DNA from: Anticarsia gemmatalis
Lineage: Eukaryota; Arthropoda; Insecta; Lepidoptera; Erebidae
DNA length: 64,000 nt
Direction: 5' to 3'
NCBI RefSeq assembly: GCF_050436995.1
Contig: NC_134747.1
Span: 6,269,501-6,333,500 of the forward strand
Shown here in pieces: positions 35,533 through 47,584 of this stretch. The notes under the pieces are model-generated. The model was not told the origin of the DNA, made no database searches, and worked only from the letters and a program-made list of their open reading frames with translations. The position numbers and the translations under genes are program-made. Positions within the stretch are counted from its first letter, which is position 1; every line of letters starts with the position of its first letter.

Positions 35533-35537
35533 GTATT

Positions 35538-36645
35538 TTACATAAAGTCATCTGAATCATTGCCATCATAATTAGTAGACATATTCTCTGTTTTCATTAA
35601 GGTGGAGTAGCTTCTTAATTCTGCTTCTTCTTTCTTTCTTTTTTCTTCTTCTTTCTCTTTAAGGTTCTTTTCTCTTAAAAGCTTTTTCTTATCTTCTCTT
35701 TCTAGCCTGTCTCTTGTTTCTCTTTCAACTCTGAGGTCTGGAAAAGCTTCTTTCTTAGTCTTGTTTAATCTATTTACAATTTCATTACATCTTTTAGCCA
35801 CTCTTACTTTTCTGACATCTTTGTCCTTATGAAATGCTACTTGGCCAGCCTGAAATTAATAATATTTATATCTTAATGGGACAGTGTAAAGCTAAAGAAT
35901 TTCCCTTTCCATCAAGAAAGGGTGACACCAAAATTAAAAGATAATTAGTGTTTGATATTATTATTAACTTCATAGTCTAAAACCTTATTACTCTAAAATC
36001 TTAAAAAACAGATTATTAAATATTTCATTAAATACCTCCATTCCAGCAGTTTTCTTTAGATTGGTCCACATAGTATAAACAATATCTATGTCATTCATTT
36101 TATTGCCCATGATGGAATTAGCTTTTACTAGCTGGCAAGCATCATCCAGAACAGAATTTGGTATGTCATCTATTGTTTGACCCTGCAAATAGAAATGTAA
36201 TATAAAATTCATATTGCATGAAGCTGTTCTAAAAATAAGTTTTTACATGTGTCACAATTTAGTTAAATAATCAACCAAAACGAAAAGTTCACTTTAAAGA
36301 TTTTATCAAGCAAAATAGACCTTACCTGCGCTAAGCGAAGGTATACGTGAGCTGAGGACACCTTGTCAACATGAAACCAGACATCTTCTGGCCATCCCCA
36401 CTTTATTAAGTCCTCGTCTGTAAACCGAATTGAAACGAAGGGCACGTTTAGTGGTTTCCTATTTTAATGATATTGTCATATTATTACGAACACATTAAAT
36501 TTCAGGAAATTGCCGGCGTAACTAAATACTGTTCTGAAAACGAAATCTGATAAATTAATGTGCAATGCTTACTTTCATGTTTATCAGCACCCATAAAAAG
36601 AGTAACGGCTGGAGCGACTACGTTGCTAGTAAAGTAGAAGACCAT
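35538..36645 (-). CDS. CCDC25: Coiled-coil domain-containing protein 25 (NFACT-R/DUF814 family)
   Basis: Four exons in phase (36573-36645, 36326-36417, 36036-36182, 35538-35849) encode 207 aa, the same size as human CCDC25 (208). Family signatures are the start MVFYFTS, EDLIKWGWPEDVWFHVDK, SSAHVYLRL, LVKANSIMGNKMNDIDIVYT, NLKKTAGM and the end ENMSTNYDGNDSDDFM. The NFACT-R-like domain covers roughly residues 1-120. A charged coiled coil rich in Lys/Glu follows (about 130-190). The human protein is described as an extracellular-DNA sensor, but the insect role is not established from sequence. The short first exon was placed by its Kozak-like ATG and donor (A|GTAAGC). The gene is divergent from DR1 and convergent with QTRT1. 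Confidence 0.95.
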
Positions 36646-37361
36646 AGTGGCAGTTAATTGCCTGTAATTTCCAAAAAAGAAATAAAATCACGTTGTAATC
36701 GTTGACTGAGAGCTGTTGCAGTGTTTGACACTGACGTCTGTCTAGTGTCTTGTCTGACAGACAACCACAATGGCATTTAGATGACAGACTTCATTTAAAG
36801 ACGAGTCAAATAGTGCTTGATGGGCATTATTCCGGCAGCTTTATTACAACAGACCTAGGTATCTGAGAGAATATCTAAATGTTTTTTACAACTCTGTGAT
36901 ATATGCAAGACTGGACGCGACATTATAAGGAATAACGTTCAGGACCTACTCATTCACCCTCTAGCCTCATGTAAGTAGAGCCGTAGGCATCGATCACCCT
37001 AGCATAAATAATATATTTTGTATCTATTTCATATTTATATCATATTGTAATTGTAACAAGTAAGGTTTCTACATCTTGCAGCGGTACAAAATAAAACACC
37101 TAGGAATTACCCGATTAACCACCAGATGGGTGCCTTATGCCTAGCTTTATTTTTTCATATAATTCAATTTCAAATTTCCGAACGACTTTTTTTACCTGTC
37201 ATTTTCAGTCAAAGATGACACTTAGTCTTTGTTGTCATATGTCAGAAAAATTGAGACAATCTGCATTTCTGCAAGCAAAATATTCATCGTTTTTGTATAC
37301 TTACAATATATTTGAGCTAAGACTACTTTGAGTCTAGAGACGCCTTAGGTTGATCTTTACG
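36646..37361. promoter_or_regulatory. Shared upstream region of CCDC25 and DR1
   Basis: The start codons of the minus-strand CCDC25 gene and the plus-strand DR1 gene are 716 bp apart with no other gene between. The region must hold both promoters. No TATA box is obvious at a convincing position. Confidence 0.5.
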
Positions 37362-38256
37362 ATGGGAAGTCCTGAAAGAGAACTGTGTCCTCCACCGTCT
37401 GAAGAAGACGAATTAACTCTTCCCAGAGCGAGCATTAATAAAATGATAAAGGAATTGGTTCCCTCAGTGCGTGTAGCTTTTGAGTCCCGTGAGTTGATAT
37501 TGAATTGTTGTACAGAGTTTATTCATCTATTAAGTTCAGAGGCCAACGAAGTGTGTAATCAAAGCCATAAGAAGACCATAAATGCGGAACATGTTCTCAC
37601 AGGTAATAGCCTAATTTTACAGTTCCTATGTCTGTTTTTATTGTTAATGTTAATTAAGATTATAATTTAAAGAGGAACAAAAACGAATGCAGTTGTATCT
37701 ACAAATCATCATGTTATTATAACTTAGTGATAATAGAACATGTTTCTGCTAACAAATTTAAACTGTAATTGTTTTTTTCAGCATTAGACAGGTTAGGTTT
37801 TAGTGACTATACTTTAGAAGCAGAAGCAGTGTTGAAGGATTGTAAAGCTGTAGCTGCAAAAAGAAGAAGACAAAGTACTAGATTGGAGAATCTAGGAATA
37901 CCTGAAGAGGAATTACTAAGACAGCAGCAAGAACTGTTTGCAAAGGTATATATATTTTTTTTATTTGGAATATCTCTTTATTATTATAGGTTACAGTGGA
38001 AAACTATGGGGGAGGCCTTTGCCCAGCAGTGGGACAATATAGGCTCATAATAATAATAATTCCTGCTTTTGGCCATTTGAAAGTTATGAGGTAGTACTTA
38101 AGTGTATGTTTGCAGGCTCGTGAAGAACAAGCAAAACAAGAACAACAACAGTGGCTCCTATTACAGCAACAAGGATTAGAAGGTGCTCCACAGTCATATG
38201 TACCACCTCCTCCAGGGCCCAGGATTGATGAAGAGGAAGATGATGATTACTCATAG
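37362..38256 (+). CDS. DR1: Negative cofactor 2 beta (Dr1), TBP-associated repressor subunit
   Basis: Dr1 forms a histone-fold heterodimer with DRAP1/NC2-alpha. The dimer clamps TBP on DNA, repressing TATA promoters. Three exons in phase (37362-37602, 37782-37945, 38116-38256) give 181 aa, close to the usual 170-190. The histone fold (about residues 15-95) reads LTLPRASINKMIKELVPSVR, CCTEFIHLLSSEANEVC and INAEHVLTALDRLGF. It is followed by the conserved KDCKAVAAKRRRQSTRLENL helix and a Gln-rich tail ending in an acidic stretch. The ATG is taken at 37362 because the frame upstream starts only with non-ATG codons. A LINE tail sits in intron 2. Confidence 0.96.
37995..38062 (+). repeat. LINE 3' tail with (TAA)n
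   Basis: The segment contains ggaggcctttgcccagcagt followed by gggacaatataggctcat and a (aat)n tail. This tail is very common in lepidopteran genomes. The same motif in reverse orientation is at 49848-49905. It lies in DR1 intron 2. Confidence 0.75.
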
Positions 38257-38258
38257 AC

Positions 38259-38264
38259 AATAAA
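38259..38264 (+). terminator. Poly(A) signal of DR1
   Basis: AATAAA starts two bases after the DR1 stop codon (TAG 38254-38256), implying a short 3' UTR. Confidence 0.6.
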
Positions 38265-38825
38265 ATCATTGTGTTGATAAACATTTAGATTTCCCTGTAC
38301 AACTTTAAAAGATTCTAGTAAAAATAACTTTGTTTTTCAAGAACTATCTTATTTATGTGATAAGCATATTCAAACTAATATAAGAGATTTCTGTAATAAA
38401 CAAACAAGTTTCAAGATTTGAGCAGATTTTTCATTTTCTATTAGAAATAATAACTAAGGTGGTTTGTGAGGGTATTCATAACTTATAAATACCCTCGCAG
38501 ATAAAATCACGTAAACTTTTTAATTTGATTTCATTCATCAGGTATCAGTGAGTTTGCTTGTACTTTTATAAAATGTTGTTTTGAAAATACGCGTTCAGTT
38601 CGCGGGAACCGTTGCTAAACATCTTACAAAGGATAAACCTAATTCGCATTTTCTATCAGATTTATCGACGGTCTTTTGAGCTGCGCGCGTATGGACCGTG
38701 ATAATTTGTTGCTGTGTATTAATTTCTATGATACAGTATCCATTGCATCGGCACCGATCGATCCTTATCGAACAGTCCGTACAGAACGTACGCTCCGATT
38801 CCGACGCAGTGGACACGCAGCCTTA

Positions 38826-38990
38826 GCCCCCTTACGCACTAGCGGTTAACCGCGGGAGCGGCTAGCCGCGCGGTTACAGTTGCCTGACAAAATTGTTGGC
38901 GGTTATGTTGCGGTTCACAGGCGGTTGTATATTAAACTATAACCGCGCGGCTCGCCGCTCCCGCGGTTAACCGCTAGTGCGTAAGGGGGC
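38826..38990. mobile_element. 165-bp MITE with about 53-bp inverted repeats and TTA duplication
   Basis: The left end reads gcccccttacgcactagcgg, and the right end is its perfect complement. Pairing continues for about 53 bp with only a few mismatches. Both sides carry TTA (38823-38825 and 38991-38993). It is very GC-rich with repeated CCGCGG/GCGCGG. A diverged relative of similar design is at 44223-44419. There is no coding capacity. Confidence 0.8.
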
Positions 38991-39630
38991 TTAGAGTTTG
39001 CCTTCCATTCAAATCGAGATATATTTATTGAATACAGTTAACACTTTTAAGTGAACCGTATTTTTAGAGAACGTTACGCAGAGGTCCAAATCCATTCGCG
39101 TAACTGTAAAACCATATTCCAGCGCCTCACCACACATTACCCTAACTAAATGCTACTGCCATACTGCAGCACTGGTTTTATTTATAAACCTGAGTTTATC
39201 GTCAGAAATGTGCTTAAGAGGATTCGAACGGGCTTCGATCCTCAACTCTAACGCGCTTATGATGGAACGACTAGTCTGACCGCCAGTTTCAGAAAGATTG
39301 CTTGATAGAATCATCGTAAAAAGATAGTTGACACTGTCAATTCGTTGTTAAGTAGGCATCTTGGTTTGCTATAAGCGAGATTATTCATTTCGCTATAAAC
39401 ATTACATATAGAGCTAGTTCTTACCGTACTGTCACATTAGTTTGTAATACCTACCTACTTTGTATTTAACTTTTAATACGTTTATTTTTCATAATCTCGA
39501 GTATTTTATATGTCAATTTTATAATCTATGGACATTATAGGATTAAATTATGTAATGTCAAAACAATCATGATTTCCTATTTGTTTACAAACAATTCGAT
39601 ATCATATTATAACAGTATGGTATCTACAAA

Positions 39631-41810
39631 ATGAACAGTGACTTAAACAAGAAATATAAAAGACCTAAACAGAATACGATAGCGACCACGAATCCAGGAA
39701 CCTCAGTATGTTACCATTAAAATATTCCCTCAGTTCTTTACTGTTTAGTATGTTCGATATATGTAGTTACTAGAAAAGTTTAGCTAAGTTGACATGGGAG
39801 GTTCTAAGTGATGGAGAAGACAGGCACTGTTTATCACACACGCACCTGCTATAATATACGTAATAACATCGCGATACTTACATAAGTAAACAGGGGTGTT
39901 AATTGAACTTATAAATTTCGTGTTTCTATTCACCATTTTCTTAGAGACCAAGAAATAGGAGGACCGGAGCAGCAGTGAAACATACACCTGAACCCTTATG
40001 CCCTCTGTTAGCTAAAGATTCTGAATGGGTAGATATATTGCAAACAACTCCGGCAGAATCTACAAACAAATCTACTACGAACGTTTCTGATGAGGAGGAA
40101 GTATTACAACTAGTAAGTCAATTTATTTTAGTCATGGTAGTGATCTTAGCGTATATAGGTAGATACTTAAATCAGCTGTCACACAATGACGTAACTACAA
40201 GCAGGAGAACTGATCAACTATTCAAGTTCCATCTGACAGAGCCTTATGGATTGTGACATAGGTACATACTATTTTGATTTTTGAAATAACCATGGGCTCC
40301 CGCGAGCTTAGTTAGGAATACGGGCTGTCGCCTACTCAGTAAAATAACTAGATAGTACAGAAGTGGTAAAGAATTAGCGGATCCAGGTCATGGAGATTAC
40401 GTGCCTAATAGCATTTGTGTTATGTGCATTTAAGTTTAGCCAAAAAAGAAATGATTTAACAGAATATAACGTACCTACATATATTATATATTGATTAAGA
40501 CTTATCTTATCTATAATAGGTAGGTACTCCTATTATTTCGTCACTGCCATTTTTTTATTATTTTTGATACGATGTCTTTTTATATTCATCGAGATTTAGC
40601 AAGAGTTACCTGATGGCCGGGAAATCCGGTTCGGTATACCCGGATTGATTACGTACGTCTGATACGCAGTGTGGATATCTACGTCACTGGTGATGCCTTT
40701 TTATCATTACAAGGTTTGATAGATGGATTTTTTTGAACTTTATTTTCTTTGCGCCTAATATTTTCATTCTGTGAAATGTAAGGTAGGTAGGTATAGGTAT
40801 CTAAGGCAACTAAATTAATCAGACAAAAGAGTCGAGAATTCTTTAGTGAACTATGATATTTTAGCCGTACGTGCGTTACCGAGAGTAAGTATTTTGGAAA
40901 AGAAAATGATCAAAATTTGCCGCTTTAATATTCTTCTCCCTAAGACTACGTAACAGATTGATTTATAAATTATGATACTACGGGTTTATACTTGAAGGTG
41001 GAGTGCGAAGATGGACCTCAAATGAAACCACTGGCTATTATGTTTCCCGGTTTGCTTGACAAAGATCCACAGACATTGCAAGGCATGCTGAATAGAGCTA
41101 TGTCAACAACAGAAGTAACGCGACATCTAGTGGACCTCGGCCAAAAAGCAAACTTCACGTTCATGAAAAAGGCAGATCGCTTGATTCCACCTGAAAAGGT
41201 ACAATCAATTTTTTTGTTTACTACTTTACCATTTAATTAAGCGTAATGAAGCAATGGTGTTTGCTACAATTAGACTACGGAGCAGATTGGAAAAATAATT
41301 ACAACTACAAAGATTTACCAGACTTGGAAAGACGAATGTGGGACCAGGGTATCTTATGGAGATAGTCTAGGCTCTCAGAACTCAATGGCAATCACATGTT
41401 TCCCGTTTAAATTCTGAACCCAAATAAACATTCTGGATCCACAAGAAATAAGTCGAATTATTATATACACTTACTCGTATGTTCATATTAAAATTAAATA
41501 AATGTCTTTTACAGCAATGGATGGACAGCTTGACTGAAAACAGTAATTCCTATTGTTCTGTAAACTCCGGGCTACTAAGCAACTGTAAGTTAAAAGGTTA
41601 TATCCTAAGTAAAAACTGCAATTTTATTGTTATAACAACTCAACAGATTGTAATATTAAAGGTATATCGAGTGATTACGAGGCAGACAGTGAAATAGCTG
41701 ACGAGTTTAAAGAGAGTAAAGTAAAGAAGAGGAAAAAACATATCACGAATTTCGACCAGTTAATACAAGAATCCAATTCCCAAGTAATGAACAAAAATCA
41801 GCAAAAATAG
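39631..41810 (+). CDS. Unrecognised 225-aa protein, five exons
   Basis: Exons 39631-39705, 39945-40112, 40998-41198, 41515-41584 and 41647-41810 join with matching phases (0, 0, 0, 1) from ATG to TAG. The first exon is basic (NKKYKRPKQ) and the second contains PEPLCPLLAKDSEWVDIL and an acidic DEEEVLQL end. The third looks most structured (MKPLAIMFPGLLDKDPQTLQ, then GMLNRAMSTTEVTRHLVDLG), probably helical. The last exon is acidic and ends with a nuclear-localisation-like KVKKRKKH and a polar tail. I do not recognise the family. Four consistent splice junctions with good donors and acceptors argue that it is a real gene. No signal peptide or membrane segment is visible. Confidence 0.65.
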
Positions 41811-44800
41811 AAACATACAAATGAGGTTACATTAGTTCACATGCATAAATTAATATTATCGAATAACACTAACTGTGGCTGTACAAGTTTAAAACTTACA
41901 AAATTCAAAAAGAACCAATGGTGAATAGCAAGAAATGATGATACAAAAGTAGTAGCCTACATGTTACTGCGACCGTATAAAAATGAATTATAGCCAGATA
42001 TATCGATAACCAATACAGAAAAGCCAACAAGTGGTCATAAGTAGAAGTTATGAAAAGGGTGTAAAGAAAATGTTTAAAGCAAATATTTAAACAACGCCCT
42101 TCAGTTATAGATATTTTAGTTTTATTATTTATAAGGTGTTGCGAGGTCCTAATACAATACCTATTACTTTTCAGAAATTATAACAGTTAAACAGAGGAAC
42201 AAATTTCTGTTTTAACACAAAACCATATAACCAGTTGATTACCATGTATAAATAAACGTTTTCCCAAAGGTTTTTATTGCTCGTAAATTTTAATGTTTAA
42301 GATCAGGAAATAAATTGTATATTATACAAAAATTTGGTGTCTCATTTAAAATATATTTATCAATAACAATAAAGAACTTAGTCCCAAATAAACGATGGTG
42401 CTATTTTGACTGTTGTACACAAAGCACTATCGCAATTAGGTAACTAGTTTATAATACATATATTTATGTATTTTGTTAACACTATAGACAAAACGTTATG
42501 TATCTATTGAACTTACTTTTATAAGCGTTATGTATGAGGCACAGTCATCCAGGCTCAGTTCACACAGCGACAGAGTCGAAGTGACGCGTTACGTAAATGT
42601 AATAGAGCTTTATCCTCCAATAAATACGCACAATTTGTGTGTATTGAAAAGCTTGCCATTTTTTCAAATAATTTTTAGTTCAGATAATGGGTTCGCAACA
42701 ATTCTATCGAGCTAAATGTGAAAATATAAGATTTTTAATTTCCTATATTTCCAAATTTCATACCTTACTTTAAAACATTCCTTAGCTAATGCACTATTTC
42801 ATTTGCGTGAGTAGTGTCTGAGTTTTTTTTAGAGGCACTAGGGAGAAGTAATTACAAGCTCTAGGATCCATGGTTCAGATTATACGACGCTTCGACTTTG
42901 CCTCCCTGTAAATTGAATCTTACATTGTAATATTGGTAATGGTTAATATGAAAAAATCTCTAGCTGCTTATACAAAATAATATAGTAATTAATTTATTTT
43001 AAGAGTCATTAGAACTACGAACACAATGAGCAAAAACATTATATTATTTTATATTGAGAACATTAAACACTTTGTAGCTACAACAAAATTTTATCAAAAT
43101 TATTAATATCCAAAATTTATGTACTTAAACTAATCAGGGCCTTTTTCACGCGTGCACGTTTTCGACCCGTTCACCGTGCTTGCATGAAAATTCCCTTGAA
43201 ACAAAGACATTGAGAAATTCTTACAGAATATCAGAATGTTGTCATTTCTTATGTTAATTAACAGGAAAGGTAAAATAAAGTAAAAAAATGCGCGGGTTAA
43301 TTATATGAGTAAATTTTTATAAATAAAATGGTTGAATAAATATTTTACGAAATGCTATAATTATATTGGTAGTAATAATACATACTAGATTATAAACAGG
43401 ATTTACTATTGGTGTATGTATATTTAATTAAAAATTTCATCATTATTTGTAATTATTGTTTTACTTCGAATAATCGACTTGGATGTATATGCATTACAAG
43501 CAGGTTTTTGTGACAGCCTATGCTGTATAGAATTATTCTAATATCTATACAATCAGCGCTACCTTTTCTATTGACAAAATTCATTAGTCATTTACTATTG
43601 TATTACAAAAATACAACAAGTCTATAAATCCACAGCAAAATTATATCACACCCAAGATTCCATCCAGAAACCACCATATTACCTCTATTAAAACTTTATA
43701 ATAAAGACATTTCGTCGGGAATAGTGCAAATCTGCGTATCTCACATTGAATAATACCGCGTATCTACATTCGATTTAATTTTACACCATGAAGTTAAAAC
43801 CCTTTGATATCATTATTTAAGGTGCAATAACGCTCATTTGCACATAGAATGTAATAATAAATGTTTTATGTATTTTTTTCCGTTTTAAATTATTATCTGT
43901 TTCAATTCATCGATCGAATGCAGACACGTGGCATTATCTATACTAGATACGCGGATTAGCAATACATCCGTCGAGTTCCTTTTGAAAAAAGAAATCATTA
44001 ACATACCTATAAAGTTTACAACATTTGGGACCATTTTTTATTTAATTATATTTTTCTATAACTATAAAATATTGTAATACGCATATCGTGGTTTTTGGTT
44101 GGTTATTAAAGGTTTATTTACAGGTATTACATAATATTTGTATATTACTAATGACTAACGTATGATGAGTCCATACCACCCCACAGTAATTATTTTTTGT
44201 AGAGCATCATTACCTAGTGTTAGCCTCCCTTCACATTAGCAGTAAGCCGCTCCCGCGGCTGGCCGCGCCGCTAACCGTTTTTACAGTTGAATATGCAATC
44301 GTCTGTGATTGTATGCACTTAAACACCATGATTTTTCAGGCGGTTGTATATTATACTGTAAAAGCGAGTAGCGGCGCGGCCAGCCGAGCCAGCGGTTGAC
44401 CGCTAGTGCCTAAGGAGGCTTAGTGGGCAGCTTCATAACTAAGTCTTATTCAAATGGGGGACATATTTTATAGTTATGGAACATATTTACCAATAGATCC
44501 CACTTAGTCACTCTAATCACTTTTTTTAAGTGTTGTGATACTAAGCTAAGGCATTGTGTTGTATTATTCATTAGGTATATGATACAAGAGAAAGATATAA
44601 CGGCAGAGGGTGTTTAAGAAATATGTGCCCTCATTGTCTTACAAAAATATAAAGCTGAAAGGCATCTCAAGTTGGTAGGTTGTCGGTTTGGCGTGAAAAA
44701 TATGGGAAATCTAATGCTAAGAGTAGGTTCGTGGAGCATGCTAGTTTAGTGCCCGTGATGCACTATACGTCGAGAACATATTATTATTGTGTAATTTCAC

Positions 44801-45842
44801 TCGTATTAATTTTCACCATTCAATCGGATATACCGATCCGCAAGATTCTTATTGATTGGATTTCCATATTTTTATAGCCACTACATAATATTATTATATT
44901 GTAATAGGTCACTTTTTTATTTTTGTTGTTTATATGAAGAGTTGATCCTCGTTCAGCGTTTACGCCGTAGGGTGTATGAATACATTAGCATCGATTGTAG
45001 CAACACCGCGAAACCGTCTGATTTTCTTAGCCTATTCTAGCGTTCTAACAGCTGTATCTACTGAAACGTTACTCAGTATTAAGCAGCGCTTAATAATCTT
45101 TGCTGCCGTAGTACACCTCAAAGTAACAGACACAGCATGACATTTAAGCACTACTTATTCACAAATGATACCTATCAAGATTCGGATATTTTAGTGATTT
45201 TTATTATTAAAAATGTTACCGATTATTTATAAAAGCATGATTTTAATTATAATATTATGTATATTTGAAAATACAATCTAGTACCGCTTACCTATATTTA
45301 CTAATCGGTTTGTGTTTCGTACAAATGCATACAAATATAACTACACTATAACACAACCGTGAAAACCGTGAATGTTTCTCTTTGTATCATAGTTTAAAAA
45401 TCTAGTAAAACTTTACTTTCGGACAATAAACTGAACGCATTCAATATACGAGGCTTCGATCTATGAATTAAGCTATATACCTTTCCTAATATAAATTCTA
45501 CTACATATAATAATTCTTATAAAATTTTCATTCGAACAATAAACACCTCAAATCAACTTCAAAATAACATTTAACACTAGGCATTACAAATAACATTAAC
45601 CCAATTATTATTGCATCACTTAAGTTTACAACATCGTTATTTATAACATATTATGTATGCTAGACATCACCGGTTAACACTGAAACCGCAACCTGGATAG
45701 ATACACTCGAAGACGTAGATCACTAGGGGAGGAGCGACCTCGCCGGGTCGGATTTGGTGAAGAGCACGCCGCCGAGCAGCGCCAGCGCTGCGGCGGCCGC
45801 CAGGCGTCACGCGCGGGGCCGCGCCGGCGCCAGGCCACACCG
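41811..45842. other. Gap between the 225-aa gene and DOLPP1
   Basis: It holds the 3' UTR of the left gene, the MITE at 44223-44419 and, on the right, the 3' UTR of DOLPP1 with a very GC-rich patch at 45740-45842. No further coding exon or RNA gene was recognised. Confidence 0.5.
44223..44419. mobile_element. 197-bp MITE related to 38826-38990, TTA duplication
   Basis: The ends are gcctccctt and its partner aaggaggc. The inverted arms share the GC-rich block ggctggccgcgccgct. TTA flanks both sides (44220-44222 and 44420-44422). The sequence is diverged from, but built like, the 165-bp element at 38826. Confidence 0.7.
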
Positions 45843-47584
45843 TCATTGGGTCGGCTTCAGCGCCGCCATCTTGCGGCCGCGCGCCCGCGCCTCCTGCCGC
45901 GACGTCGTGTACTCGAACCACAGCACGTTCGGTATTAGCGTCGTGTCCCTTATCATGAGCATTTCACATAGTTTTCTGAAAACATACAAGAACAACAAAT
46001 TGTAATTTCCCTATTTTAAATATAATATAATATAATAATATAATAGCGGGTCAGCTATTTTAAATATAAGTTAATTCTGTAGATCCCAAAAAAGTAAGAT
46101 GTGATGAAGAAGGAGTGTGTATAATATAACCAGCGTAATTATATTATAATGACTGTAAATCCCTGGACAAATTCATAGACTTTAGAAAAAGATGATAGAC
46201 ATGATCATTAGGACAATAAATATGAATTTGATGACTAAAGCTAACAAATTGTCTATAATTACTATAAAAGCTTGGAATAAAATGAAAAAGATAATAGGAC
46301 AAAATTTGTTCAAAATAGCTCCACCAAAATAAAAAATTGTCTGCCCAGGAGTATAAGTAGTTAATTAAGTGTAACACTACTGACACTGCTAATGAACAAG
46401 CATTAAACATGTCACTGTCAATATACAAATATTGGTTACATTATCTACATGAATAATTTCATTGAATACATCATGAGTATAATCTCATAACAAATGGTTG
46501 TGTAAATTTAAAGTAATTATACTTACAAGGACACAAGTTGTGGAAATAACGGAGTGAAAACTCTATGTACTATTGCAAACCATAATGTTGCAAAAATAAA
46601 TCCAACTATGCCTCCCACTACAACTTGTGAGGTTGTGTGATAATGAAGATACACTCTAGCAATGCTGACTAGTAGAGATAACATCAAGCAGCCACCAACA
46701 ATGATAACTCTCCACAGTGCTGATATTATACTGTTGTTATTTATGTGGTGCAACCTGAAACAGTCAATTGATATTTGTTAGAAAAAATGCATTATTTAAA
46801 GTGTGATTATTTAAATATATTATGTAACAACTATCATACACATAGAGCATTTTGATATAATAAAATAATATACATTGTAAAATATTGATAGAAATAAACT
46901 TTATCTTACCTGATTAAAACAAAATATAGAACATAAATACTAAAAAACCAGATAAATTGGGCATGAGAGGATGGCATCCCATACTCATTGTACAAATTTC
47001 CTCTGGATAGTGGCCTGGCTTCACAGACTATGTGCTTCAACACTATGTTCAGTCCTTCATTTAATAAGGTCCCAGTGAAAAATGCAATCTAAAAACATAC
47101 AAATTATTTTAGTTACCAATGAATTGAAATATATAATTATTTTAGTTACCAATGAATTGAAATATATAATTCTTCCACAGAGTAAACCCAAAAAACATAC
47201 AAAGTTCTTAAGATCACCTTATCTTTGTAATAACAAAAAAATGGCAAAGTTATCATAAATACCTAGATTATTTAAACAGTTGCCAAGAATACCGAATTAT
47301 ATTACTTACAGTGTGAAGATCTCGACGAAATAAAATAAGTGCTACAAAACCAGCACCAATGCCAAATGGGGACAAGCTTATAAAGGCAAAGAACTTGCCT
47401 AACAAGTCTCCTGAAAAAAACATATGTAATTATACATTTGAAAATCTTTACAAAAAAAATGATTTCATTTTAATAAGAATTACTTGCCTTTAGGATATTC
47501 AACTAAAGTGAGAGCCAGTGGTTGCCATTCGATTTCACCGTTATTATGCAAAACATCACTCACTGATAAAGCTTCATTCTCCAT
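45843..47584 (-). CDS. DOLPP1: Dolichyldiphosphatase 1 (PAP2 family)
   Basis: This ER membrane enzyme removes a phosphate from dolichyl diphosphate, recycling the lipid carrier for N-glycosylation. Five exons in phase (47488-47584, 47310-47410, 46910-47088, 46527-46754, 45843-45975) encode 245 aa (human about 238). The PAP2 motifs are K84 to R91-P92 (KHIVCEARP), P105-S-S-H108 (GMPSSHAQF) and R159 with H165 (ARVYLHYHTTSQ). Hydrophobic segments lie around residues 35-60, 67-80, 108-126, 140-157 and 170-190. The first donor is GC rather than GT (AAAG|GCAAGT); only this choice keeps the frame into GDLLGKFF. The terminal exon ends in a basic tail. The gene is divergent from DNAJC7. Confidence 0.95.
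47101..47170. repeat. Tandem duplication of a 33-bp unit
   Basis: Two head-to-tail copies of a unit starting aattattttagttaccaatg lie in a DOLPP1 intron, at 47101 and 47134. Confidence 0.8.

Noticed and set aside
45667..46005. Two GC-rich open frames overlapping the end of DOLPP1
   Set aside because: Shadow frames of the DOLPP1 terminal exon and its GC-rich 3' UTR.
46144..46428. 94-codon minus-strand frame with hydrophobic residues
   Set aside because: It lies in DOLPP1 intron 4, AT-rich, without splice sites in phase with the flanking exons.
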